Shown piece after piece: positions 19,447 to 27,255 of a stretch of DNA of 43,618 bases. The notes below the pieces were generated by a model that was not told the DNA's origin, did not search any database, and was given only the letters and a program-made list of their open reading frames with translations. The DNA is from an uncultured Bacilli bacterium. GTDB taxonomy: Bacteria > Bacillota_I > Bacilli_A > RF39 > UBA660. How positions within the stretch are numbered: position 1 is the first letter of the stretch; every line of letters begins with the position of its first letter. The stretch spans positions 1-43,618 of the forward strand of contig CALVZF010000008.1 in NCBI GenBank assembly GCA_944372455.1. The letters are read 5' to 3'. Position numbers and translations under genes: made by a program.

Positions 19447-20433
19447 TTATTTTTCAATATTAGAATTTAAATATTCCAATAAACTAACAACTTTATCATA
19501 TTCCATTCTTTTTGGACCTACAATAGCAATTGTTCCTTCTTCTCCATCAATATTGTATTTAGTTTTAATTATTGTCACATCTTCATCTAAATTATTTTCA
19601 CTTCCAATATAAATATGTATTCCATCTTCTTGTTCTTCAATTGAATTAATAATTTTCTTATCTTCAAACTTATTTATTAAGTTTTTAATTTTTTCTGCAT
19701 CATTAAATTCAGGTTGTTTAAGTATATTGGTTTTTCCAACAAATTGCATATTTTTCTTTGCAAAGTCAGTGAAAACATTATAAAATGCATTGTATAAAGC
19801 TTCATGTTGCTTAACATACTTAGAAATAATTGGTTTTATTTCAAACTCTAACTTTTCACTTACTTCATCTATTGGAGTATCTACTAACATTTTATTGATA
19901 AGATCAGTTGTTTTTTTAATTTCATCAATAGATATACTAGATTCAATGTTTAAAGTTTTATGTTCAACATGTCCTTTATCGGTAATTACTATTGCAACTA
20001 TATTGTTACTTTCTAATGGTAACACTTCTACTTGTTTTAATTTGTTTTCTTTTGAAGCACTACCAAGAATTACTGATGTATAGTTAGTCATCTCAGAAAT
20101 TATTTCCAAACTTTTACTTATAGCATCACTAATTTGTAATGAATTGTTATGAAATATTGTTTGTAATTTTAAAACTTCTTCTCCGGTCATATTTTTAGGC
20201 TTCATAAGATTATCTACATAATATCTATAACCTTTTTCACTAGGTACTCTTCCTGAAGAAATATGAGTTTTTTCTAAGTAACCTAAATTTTCTAAATAAG
20301 ACATTTCATTTCTTATAGTAGCACTTGAACAATCTAGTTGTTCACATAATTTAGAAGAACCAACAGGTTTAGCATCTTTTATGTATTCTTCAACTATAAG
20401 TTTTAAAATGTTTGCTTCTCTTTCTCCTAACAT
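19447..20433 (-). CDS. hrcA: Heat-inducible transcription repressor HrcA, 328 aa
   Basis: The repressor that binds CIRCE operators and is kept active by GroEL. It has an N-terminal winged helix (REANILKLIVEEYIKDAKPVGS ... LDCSSATIRNEMSYLENLGYLEKTHISSGRVPSEKGYRYYVD, shown in parts), then a GAF-like dimerisation region and the conserved C-terminal segment with GEEGTIAIVGPKRMEYDKVVSLLEYL. The start at MLGEREA has GAGGTG 5 nt upstream; an earlier in-frame ATG lies inside the promoter-proximal CIRCE and lacks a ribosome binding site. It is the first gene of the operon, so it is autoregulated. Confidence 0.96.
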   Translation of the reverse strand: MLGEREANILKLIVEEYIKDAKPVGSSKLCEQLDCSSATIRNEMSYLENLGYLEKTHISSGRVPSEKGYRYYVDNLMKPKNMTGEEVLKLQTIFHNNSLQISDAISKSLEIISEMTNYTSVILGSASKENKLKQVEVLPLESNNIVAIVITDKGHVEHKTLNIESSISIDEIKKTTDLINKMLVDTPIDEVSEKLEFEIKPIISKYVKQHEALYNAFYNVFTDFAKKNMQFVGKTNILKQPEFNDAEKIKNLINKFEDKKIINSIEEQEDGIHIYIGSENNLDEDVTIIKTKYNIDGEEGTIAIVGPKRMEYDKVVSLLEYLNSNIEK

Positions 20434-20443
20434 TCCATCACCT

Positions 20444-20470
20444 CTAGCACTCTTCATCTTTGAGTGACAA
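20444..20470. promoter_or_regulatory. CIRCE operator 2 (proximal to hrcA)
   Basis: Plus strand CTAGCACTC, 9-nt spacer, GAGTGACAA; this is close to TTAGCACTC-N9-GAGTGCTAA. It lies between the -10 element and the hrcA ribosome binding site, so bound HrcA would block the start region. Confidence 0.88.
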
Positions 20471-20474
20471 CTAC

Positions 20475-20503
20475 ATTATAATACTATGCTTTAGCAATGT
20501 CAA
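20475..20503 (-). promoter_or_regulatory. SigA promoter of the hrcA operon
   Basis: TTGACA, 17-nt spacer, TATAAT on the minus strand: a perfect consensus promoter. The -35 lies inside CIRCE operator 1. Confidence 0.92.
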
Positions 20504-20517
20504 TATATGAGTGCTAA
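20491..20517. promoter_or_regulatory. CIRCE operator 1 (over the -35)
   Basis: Minus strand TTAGCACTC, 9-nt spacer, CATTGCTAA: one perfect arm and one arm with two changes. It overlaps the -35 element of the hrcA promoter. Confidence 0.82.
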
Positions 20518-20522
20518 AAAAT

Positions 20523-20562
20523 AAAAAAATTTATATCTAGAAATTTTGATATAAATTTTTTT
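20523..20562 (-). terminator. Terminator after trhP2
   Basis: A perfect 15-bp AT-rich stem (AAAAAAATTTATATC / GATATAAATTTTTTT) followed by further T-rich sequence. It separates the trhP2 operon from hrcA. Confidence 0.88.
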
Positions 20563-20569
20563 ATTATAA

Positions 20570-21763
20570 TTATAAATATTTCACTCTCATAATATCATAT
20601 TTATTAACTTTAAAATCGCAGTTTATTTTTACAATCTGCCTTGGATGACGTGCAACATTTAGCTTACTATTATCTTCATCTAAAATTTGTTCTACTTTAA
20701 AAGTTATAGTATCTGTTTTAGGTCCAAATATCTCTATTTCATCTCCAACACTAAAATAATTTCTTTGTTCAATAGTTGCCATTTTTTTATCCGTATCGTA
20801 ATCCAGTACTATTCCTAAAAAATCTTGATTTGATAACTCTTGTCTTCCTAAATAGTATTGTTCTTCTACTCCAGGCTTTTTATCAAAAAATTGTGGAACA
20901 TTATCCCTGTTTGCAACTCTATTCAAAACTTTAATATAATTATTATCAAACTCTTTTTTATTTAAATAATCATCTATACATCTTCTATAAGTATTTACTA
21001 CAGTAGCAATATAGTATATTGATCTCATTCTACCTTCTATTTTTAAAGATTTAACTTTTAAATCAATTAAATCAGGAATAAACTTTATCATTGATAAATC
21101 TTTAGAACACATAGTAAATTTTACATCGTCAATAATTTCATTTTTATCACTATCAAATAAATCAAAATTCCATCTACAAATTTGGGAACATCCTCCCCTA
21201 TTAGAATCTCTATCAGTCATATAATTTGATAAAACACATCTACCAGATAATCCTACACACATCGCACCATGAATAAATACTTCAGTATCCATATGTGTTT
21301 TTTCAATAATATCTTTAATATTTTCTTTATTAGTTTCTCTAGCTAAAACAATTCTTTTAACCCCTAGATTTTGATAAAATTTTGCTGCTTCATAATTCAT
21401 ACAAGAAGCTTGAGTAGATAAGTGAATTTCTATTTCAGGGCAGATTTTTTTAATATACATAATACATCCTAAATCAGAAACTATTAGTGCATCTACTCCT
21501 ATATTAGATAATTTTAAAATATATTCTTTTAGTCCATTAAAGTTTTTATTATGAAAAATAATATTTACTGTAACATACACTTTTTTATTTAAATTATGAG
21601 CATATTCTACAGCTTCTTTTATTTCATCAATACTAAAATTAGTAGCATTAGCTCTTAGACTAAAATCTCTTCCACCAATATATACTGCATCTGCTCCATA
21701 CATTAATGCCCATTTAAGTCTTTCTAAATCTCCAGCAGGCGCTAATAACTCTATATTACTCAT
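20570..21763 (-). CDS. trhP2: U32 family tRNA hydroxylation protein TrhP2 (YrrO), 397 aa
   Basis: A U32 peptidase-family protein of the YrrO type, which acts with TrhP1 in hydroxylating wobble U34 of tRNA (ho5U), a prephenate-dependent pathway. It starts with IELLAPAGDLERLKWALMYGADAVYIGG, then has LIVSDLGCIMYI and STQASCMNY, and the U32 signature EVFIHGAMCVGLSGRCVLSNYM with conserved cysteines, plus RGGCSQICRW. The C-terminal beta domain is present (YLGRQELSNQDFLGIVL). The start overlaps the trhP1 stop by 8 bases. In B. subtilis yrrM-yrrN-yrrO are adjacent; here trmR is separated from this pair by the pilin block. Confidence 0.92.
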   Translation of the reverse strand: MSNIELLAPAGDLERLKWALMYGADAVYIGGRDFSLRANATNFSIDEIKEAVEYAHNLNKKVYVTVNIIFHNKNFNGLKEYILKLSNIGVDALIVSDLGCIMYIKKICPEIEIHLSTQASCMNYEAAKFYQNLGVKRIVLARETNKENIKDIIEKTHMDTEVFIHGAMCVGLSGRCVLSNYMTDRDSNRGGCSQICRWNFDLFDSDKNEIIDDVKFTMCSKDLSMIKFIPDLIDLKVKSLKIEGRMRSIYYIATVVNTYRRCIDDYLNKKEFDNNYIKVLNRVANRDNVPQFFDKKPGVEEQYYLGRQELSNQDFLGIVLDYDTDKKMATIEQRNYFSVGDEIEIFGPKTDTITFKVEQILDEDNSKLNVARHPRQIVKINCDFKVNKYDIMRVKYL

Positions 21764-22631
21764 TTACATCACTCTTTACTTTATAAATAGTTTCTTTATC
21801 TAAAAAACCTCTATATGAATTATTTAATTTATTAGACAAAATTTGTAATTTCTCATCACTTAAATTATCTTGGCTTGCCAAATCTAAAGCTTCTTTGAAT
21901 GTATTAACTACTAACTCTATATTGTCAATCATATAAGAATTTATAACTAAATAATCAATACTATTTTTAACACAAATATTTATACTATCTATAGCGTTTA
22001 AAATATTTCCGTTTACTATATGACTTCCATTATCATTTTCATAGATTGGATACAAAGTATCTTTATTTTTAATATAGTACGTTTTATTTTTTTTATCTTT
22101 ATTTATATAATTTAAATAATTAGATAACAAATTTCTGTTAGAACTAAAAATGTCATACATTCCATAATTAATCATAAATATTTTAGAATCAGTATTATTC
22201 TTAATTTCTATTATTTCATTTAAAGTAATATCAGGAGAAACTATAGCGCTTTTAACTCCTAATTTATTCCATTCATTAATAGTTATATAATTAGTAGTTG
22301 CATGAATATTTCCCCATATTAAATTAAGATTTAGTTTTAATCTATTATTTAATTGAAAAATAGAGATATCATCAAAAATAATTCCTGAAATATTTAATTT
22401 ACTTAATTCAATTAAAATATTACTAATTTTATCTAATTCATCATTATGTATTAATTTATTAAGGGATAAAAATATATTTTTATTTTCATATTTTTCTAAT
22501 ATTTCTTTTAACTCTTCTAAGTTTATTTCTAAAATATTTAATGAGTTAAAGTTTTTAAGTCCGATTATATAATTTTCTAGTTCTAAATTTAATTCATTTA
22601 GTTTATTTACCATTAGACAAAGTTTACTCAT
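21756..22631 (-). CDS. trhP1: U32-like protein TrhP1 (YrrN), divergent, 291 aa
   Basis: Assigned by position directly before trhP2 and by a U32-like pattern: an N-terminal barrel start, IWGNIHATTNYITINEWNKLG, IVSPDITLNEIIEI, MINYGMYDIFSSNR, then LYPIYENDNGSHIVNGNIL and IDYLVINSYMIDN, which match the second half of YrrN-type proteins. The cysteine-rich U32 signature is not evident, as in other YrrN proteins. It is more divergent than its neighbours. AGGAAGTG lies 5 nt before the ATG. It starts 11 bases after the last pilin gene, so it is likely transcribed together with the pilin block. Confidence 0.8.
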   Translation of the reverse strand: MSKLCLMVNKLNELNLELENYIIGLKNFNSLNILEINLEELKEILEKYENKNIFLSLNKLIHNDELDKISNILIELSKLNISGIIFDDISIFQLNNRLKLNLNLIWGNIHATTNYITINEWNKLGVKSAIVSPDITLNEIIEIKNNTDSKIFMINYGMYDIFSSNRNLLSNYLNYINKDKKNKTYYIKNKDTLYPIYENDNGSHIVNGNILNAIDSINICVKNSIDYLVINSYMIDNIELVVNTFKEALDLASQDNLSDEKLQILSNKLNNSYRGFLDKETIYKVKSDVNE

Positions 22632-22642
22632 GAAAACACTTC

Positions 22643-23149
22643 CTATACGTTTATATCAGTTATTTCTTCATTAATATCATTTACTGAATATATTTCAATG
22701 TTATGTTGTTCATTATTATAAGATAAAGGGATAGTAAGTTTCAAGATTTTTGTATCATTATCAGTAATTATTTTTACTTTTGGTTTATCAAGTTTTATTT
22801 CAAGATCATTTGCCACTGTTTTATCTCCATTATAAGATATATATTTTTCACCACTAGACACTACTAATTTTTTAGTTTCACCAGTATTTATATCGTAAGT
22901 TATTTCTAAATTTTGATTACTAGAATTCCATACTATATTTTTAATATTATATTTATAAAAATCTGGAGCAATTTTTTTATAAACAAGTGATTTAAACTTA
23001 TAAATTTCGTTATTGGCATATACTTGTGACATTTTCTTATTTAAAGAAACTACTATAGAAAACATATTAATTATTACTATAGAAGCAAGTGCAAAACTAA
23101 TTAATAATTCATATAACATATAACCTTTTTTATTTAAAATTTTTTTCAT
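22643..23149 (-). CDS. Prepilin-like protein F (minor pseudopilin), 168 aa
   Basis: It begins with a short basic leader and KKGYMLYELLISFALASIVIINMFSIVV: a class III-type signal with Gly at the cleavage site, Glu at +5 and a hydrophobic helix. The body is small and mostly beta (ITYDINTGETKKLVVSSGEKYISYNG). This fits a minor pseudopilin of a type IV pilus or ComG-like machine. GGTGGGAG precedes the ATG, which overlaps the stop of the previous pilin gene (ATGA). It is last of six prepilin-like genes. The specific subunit type is not identifiable. Confidence 0.85.
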   Translation of the reverse strand: MKKILNKKGYMLYELLISFALASIVIINMFSIVVSLNKKMSQVYANNEIYKFKSLVYKKIAPDFYKYNIKNIVWNSSNQNLEITYDINTGETKKLVVSSGEKYISYNGDKTVANDLEIKLDKPKVKIITDNDTKILKLTIPLSYNNEQHNIEIYSVNDINEEITDINV

Positions 23150-23628
23150 AATTCTCCCACCAAATCAATATATGCAAAATAATATTTGTCATTTCTTTTA
23201 AATTCAGCAATTAAGGTTCCAACTGAATCTTCATTAGTTTCAAAATCTTGCCAATTTAAGTAGTCTTTAAATTCTTCGTCAATACTAGTTTGATTTAATA
23301 ATTCTTTTTCTTTTGTAGGAATGGTTACAAAAATTTTATTTATACTTAATTCATTTAAAATTACAGCTGGAATAAAGGTTTCATCCAATACCATTAAATT
23401 TTCTTCATTTAAACTGTAAGTAATATCTCTTAAATAATTATTATTAATAATATAATTTTTTACAGTATTAAGTTTATATAAATCATCAATAACATTATAT
23501 CTTTCTTTACTTTCATAGTTTTTTATTGTTGATGAAGTAAAGGTATAAATACTTATTGAGAAAACAGCAATTACTGAAATTGCAACTATAGTTTCTACCA
23601 TCATAAATCCTTTATTATTTATTTTCAC
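23146..23628 (-). CDS. Prepilin-like protein E (GTG start), 160 aa
   Basis: NNKGFMMVETIVAISVIAVFSISIYTFTSS is a standard prepilin signal: basic leader, G/F cleavage site, Glu at +5 and a hydrophobic helix. The C-terminal part is short and soluble, with no recognised domain. The GTG start is chosen because GAGGTG lies 6 nt upstream; the ATG codons in frame are inside the signal and would destroy it. It couples to the next gene by a 4-base overlap and follows the large pilin D by 14 bases. Confidence 0.83.
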   Translation of the reverse strand: MKINNKGFMMVETIVAISVIAVFSISIYTFTSSTIKNYESKERYNVIDDLYKLNTVKNYIINNNYLRDITYSLNEENLMVLDETFIPAVILNELSINKIFVTIPTKEKELLNQTSIDEEFKDYLNWQDFETNEDSVGTLIAEFKRNDKYYFAYIDLVGEL

Positions 23629-23642
23629 ACGTTTCACCTCAC

Positions 23643-25472
23643 TTAAGGAATTAACACCGCTCTAAATCCGGAAGAAAAACTATTAGATCCATCTGTTGGA
23701 TTGCCTGTTAAAAAGATTCCAAATTGTTTAGAAACTGTGGTACCAGAATTACATGAACCTCCTCTTCTAAAAAATGGATAATCTTTAACGAAATAGTAAT
23801 ACGGATAATCGCCATACCATTTTTGTGTCTCATAGATGGCATCTCCTAATATTGTATTATCTTTTGTGACAGATGCTGTAAGAGATTTATAATTAATTTC
23901 ATATAAATCATAATATTTTAAATTTGGAAAATCATACCCTTCCGTATATTCTTCATATACCTCTCCATTCCAAAATGTATTTCCGTTAAATCCAGAATTG
24001 TTATACTTATTTCCTGAAGAATTATTTGTATTTAGCATAACAGTTTGTTCAATTCCTACCATGTCATATACTCCATATATTGTTCCTGTGGAACTTGCAC
24101 CAGTTCCTTTTAATAGTTCTTTTTGAGTGCCACCTGATGAAATTAAATTACCATCATAGGTATAAGAGCCATTTTCAATGCAAGTTATGCCTTCATCTCC
24201 GAAAGTTCCTGCACTTCTTCCTGTATATTTTTTATAACTATTGTTAAGGTAAACTTCTTTGTTTGCTCCTGTAAAGTTACTATTTCCCATTTTTCCATAT
24301 TTACTTTGACTTAAGTATGCGATTGCTCCCCATTCAATATTTTTCATTGAGTGAGTATCTACTTTGTTATTTAATCCATAAGTATCATTTCCAGAAAAAG
24401 TAACAGTACCTCCATTTTTAGCTAATGTTCCTCCTGCGAATTTTAGTGCCGTTTGAAATTGGGTTGCAATATTTTGTTTGCTTAGTATAGTAATATCAGG
24501 TTTAATTAAAGGAGTACTTGTGGTTCCACCAGTAATAAATTTACCTACCCAAAATCCAGTTAATTCTTTATCCCAGCCAGATTGATCATAAGGAGTTTCC
24601 TTATATACTTTACTTCCATCTCTAAATGCTGGATGTGTATAGTATGCTTCTTGTGCTACCCCATCATAATTTATATTAGCTCCTGTGTTTCTTGTATGGG
24701 TTTCAAATACTATATCTATTTCTGGAGGACTAGCTATTTCTACATTACTTCCAACGTTACTTGGTATTTTATATTTAAATCTTGGAATCCATACCCACAT
24801 TGTATTTATATCCTCCATTTTTATTTCGGTTAAAGCTTCTGCATTTTTATAAGTTTCTCTAGAAGATTTAGTTACAGTAACCGCATTAGCCCACCATTGA
24901 TTATCGTAATCATACCATTTTTCTGTATCACTAGCTTTTAACCATTTACCAGTTGCTTCATCATAAATTACTGGAAACATACCATCTGCTAATACTGGAA
25001 TATTCGCGCCACTATTATCTTTATATTTATCTTCGTTTTCTTGATTATAATTTTCTTCTTCTTTAATTTGTTCTTCAGTTAAACACATTGATAAATAATC
25101 TTTATTTTCTATATACAAGTAAGAAAAAATTCCTTCTGAATTTTTTTTTACTGCAATTCCACTTTCAGGATCAAATTCTTTTTTTGTGATTGGATTTTTA
25201 GGAATTTCATCTATAAAATTAAAGTTAAGTAAATCTTTTAGAGTTATTTTGTAACAAGTTTCTTTATCAATTATATTATTTACTAATGGTTTATGGTCAT
25301 TGACATATAATTTAGCATTTGCAATAAATTGATCTAGATAACTTTGGTATTGTTCTTTAGAATTTTTTCTAGTAAGACTCAAAATAGAAGTAGTAGCAAT
25401 GGTAACAATTAAAAGCATTATAGCAATACTAGCTAAAACTTCTATTAATGTAAATCCATTTTTATTTTTCAT
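23643..25472 (-). CDS. Very long prepilin-like protein D with FGE/C-type-lectin-like C-terminal part, 609 aa
   Basis: Residues 1-35 are a canonical prepilin signal (MKNKNGFTLIEVLASIAIML). Residues to about 125 form a pilin-like stem that is paralogous to pilin A. The remaining 450 or so residues are shared with protein C and contain MWVWIPRFKY, LTGFWVGKF, VDTHSMKNIEWGAIAYLSQS, KGTGASSTGTIYGVYDMVG, and a final RRGGSCN ... GFRAVLIP. The last two match the YDMxGN and RGGSWN ... GFR pattern of formylglycine-generating-enzyme-like (C-type lectin fold) domains. So this is probably a pilus-displayed binding domain, not an enzyme. GAGGTG lies 6 nt before the ATG. Ordinary pseudopilins are 100-250 residues. 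Confidence 0.88.
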   Translation of the reverse strand: MKNKNGFTLIEVLASIAIMLLIVTIATTSILSLTRKNSKEQYQSYLDQFIANAKLYVNDHKPLVNNIIDKETCYKITLKDLLNFNFIDEIPKNPITKKEFDPESGIAVKKNSEGIFSYLYIENKDYLSMCLTEEQIKEEENYNQENEDKYKDNSGANIPVLADGMFPVIYDEATGKWLKASDTEKWYDYDNQWWANAVTVTKSSRETYKNAEALTEIKMEDINTMWVWIPRFKYKIPSNVGSNVEIASPPEIDIVFETHTRNTGANINYDGVAQEAYYTHPAFRDGSKVYKETPYDQSGWDKELTGFWVGKFITGGTTSTPLIKPDITILSKQNIATQFQTALKFAGGTLAKNGGTVTFSGNDTYGLNNKVDTHSMKNIEWGAIAYLSQSKYGKMGNSNFTGANKEVYLNNSYKKYTGRSAGTFGDEGITCIENGSYTYDGNLISSGGTQKELLKGTGASSTGTIYGVYDMVGIEQTVMLNTNNSSGNKYNNSGFNGNTFWNGEVYEEYTEGYDFPNLKYYDLYEINYKSLTASVTKDNTILGDAIYETQKWYGDYPYYYFVKDYPFFRRGGSCNSGTTVSKQFGIFLTGNPTDGSNSFSSGFRAVLIP

Positions 25473-25482
25473 TTTTATCACC

Positions 25483-27246
25483 TCAATTATTAACTAGTAC
25501 AACTCTTAAATATGCAAAACTTGATACTGAATTTTTAAAGCTATAATTCAATGGATGTCCTGATCTATGTAAATAATAACCCATATCTCTAGGAGACTGA
25601 CGTGTAGAAATAATTTGAGCGTCAAATGATTCCCAAGTGGCATCTCCATATTTTTTATTATCAACATAATAATTATTATTATTTCTACTATCGTAAATAT
25701 ATTCATCGTAATATTTTTTATCCGGATAAGGATTACTCACAGAACCACTCCATGTCGGAATATCAATAGTTTCATATAGTTTACTTTTATATGCTATCAT
25801 TACTAAAGGACCACTTGATGTACTGTTAAATAAATCATAAACTCCATAAATGTTACTTGTTGAACTTGCACCAGTTCCTTTACCTAACTCTCCGGATGTA
25901 TAACAATTAGTAGCATATGTTGTGTTATTACATTTATATCCATTGTAACCATAATTACCATACTGAAAATTATCGCTTTCCCCCCCGCTACTCCTACCAG
26001 TTATGTGGGTAGTTTTACTATTATTAGTATAGATCTCTTCTAAATTAAATTTTTTGTTACCTTTAAACCCATAATCAGAATATGCTAAATATATTACTGC
26101 TCCCCATTCAGTGTTTTTAATTAAATGAGTATCTACACTTGTTGTAAATCCATAAACGTTTTGATCAGCTGTCATATTGTGTGCAGCATTAAAGTAGGTC
26201 TGAACAAAATTAGTACTATTTAGTGTATTAGGATTATTTGAAGTTATGGCTTCACAATCTGGTCTTATTAAAAAATTATTTATAGTGTGAGTGGTATTAT
26301 CATCATAAAAACCAGCATCAAATTTACTCATCCAAAAACCAGCTAATTCTTTATCTCCAAAGGTAAATGCTTCATTAATAACAAAAGAAGAATTTGTAGG
26401 ATTAGTTTGTTCTTTGTTTATAAATCTAATATCAAATTTTCCTAAGTTATCTTTACTTTCTCCACCTAAATATTTATACGCATTCTTTCTATATTCATAT
26501 CTTGGAATCCAGACCCACATACTGTTCATCATTTTCACATTAATTTTTTCTCCAAGCTTTTCTTTTTTCAGTTGTCCATATTCATCAAACCAATTATCAC
26601 GATATTCCTCTTTAACAGTAACTGCATTAGCCCATTGTTGCTTAGAATAGTTGTACCATCTTTTGGTAGTAGTTGCTATCCAAGTGTTTTCTTCTTCACT
26701 ATATACAACAGGAATCATGTAATCTCCTAACTCAGGATTATTTGCATTACTAGTATCATCTGGTACAATTGGAATATTAGGATCATTTAATAATATATTA
26801 TTAGTACTACCTTCATTAAGATCTTCATAGTATTCATCATCATTTTGTTTAAATTGCACAGTTTTACAATTTAAATCTTTTTCAGTATATTCATATTTGT
26901 AACTATTACCAGATTTTGATACTTTAATAACATAGTCATCTAGAACAACTTCTTTTTTGGTACTAGGATCTATGATCGGATTATCAATTAATCCTACTTC
27001 TATTAATTCATCTAAAGTAACACAAAGATTACCATTTTCAACGGCATCTATTGAAGTATCACTAAGTTCTTTATCTTCAACATATATTTGAGCACTATTT
27101 TCAAGGGAAGTTGCTAATTGAGTACTTATTTTATTTTTATTTTTGCTTAATATTGCACTTAATGATGGAAAAATAACAGCTGAGATTAATAATAATAATG
27201 CAATTACCGATAATAACTCTACGAGAGTAAATCCTTTTTTATTCAT
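25483..27246 (-). CDS. Very long prepilin-like protein C with FGE/C-type-lectin-like C-terminal part, 587 aa
   Basis: The prepilin signal is MNKKGFTLVELLSVIALLLL. A stem of about 130 residues is followed by a long C-terminal region that parallels protein D block by block: KRWYNYSKQQWANAVTV, MNSMWVWIPRYEY, LAGFWMSKF, VDTHLIKNTEWGAVIYLAYS, KGTGASSTSNIYGVYDLFN. Its last 45 residues have lost the RGGSWN motif and end in LRVVLVNN. Between shared blocks the two proteins differ strongly in loops, as expected of a diversified binding surface. The start has AGGTG 6 nt upstream, overlapping the previous stop codon (TAG). Confidence 0.87.
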   Translation of the reverse strand: MNKKGFTLVELLSVIALLLLISAVIFPSLSAILSKNKNKISTQLATSLENSAQIYVEDKELSDTSIDAVENGNLCVTLDELIEVGLIDNPIIDPSTKKEVVLDDYVIKVSKSGNSYKYEYTEKDLNCKTVQFKQNDDEYYEDLNEGSTNNILLNDPNIPIVPDDTSNANNPELGDYMIPVVYSEEENTWIATTTKRWYNYSKQQWANAVTVKEEYRDNWFDEYGQLKKEKLGEKINVKMMNSMWVWIPRYEYRKNAYKYLGGESKDNLGKFDIRFINKEQTNPTNSSFVINEAFTFGDKELAGFWMSKFDAGFYDDNTTHTINNFLIRPDCEAITSNNPNTLNSTNFVQTYFNAAHNMTADQNVYGFTTSVDTHLIKNTEWGAVIYLAYSDYGFKGNKKFNLEEIYTNNSKTTHITGRSSGGESDNFQYGNYGYNGYKCNNTTYATNCYTSGELGKGTGASSTSNIYGVYDLFNSTSSGPLVMIAYKSKLYETIDIPTWSGSVSNPYPDKKYYDEYIYDSRNNNNYYVDNKKYGDATWESFDAQIISTRQSPRDMGYYLHRSGHPLNYSFKNSVSSFAYLRVVLVNN

Positions 27247-27255
27247 TTTTATCAC

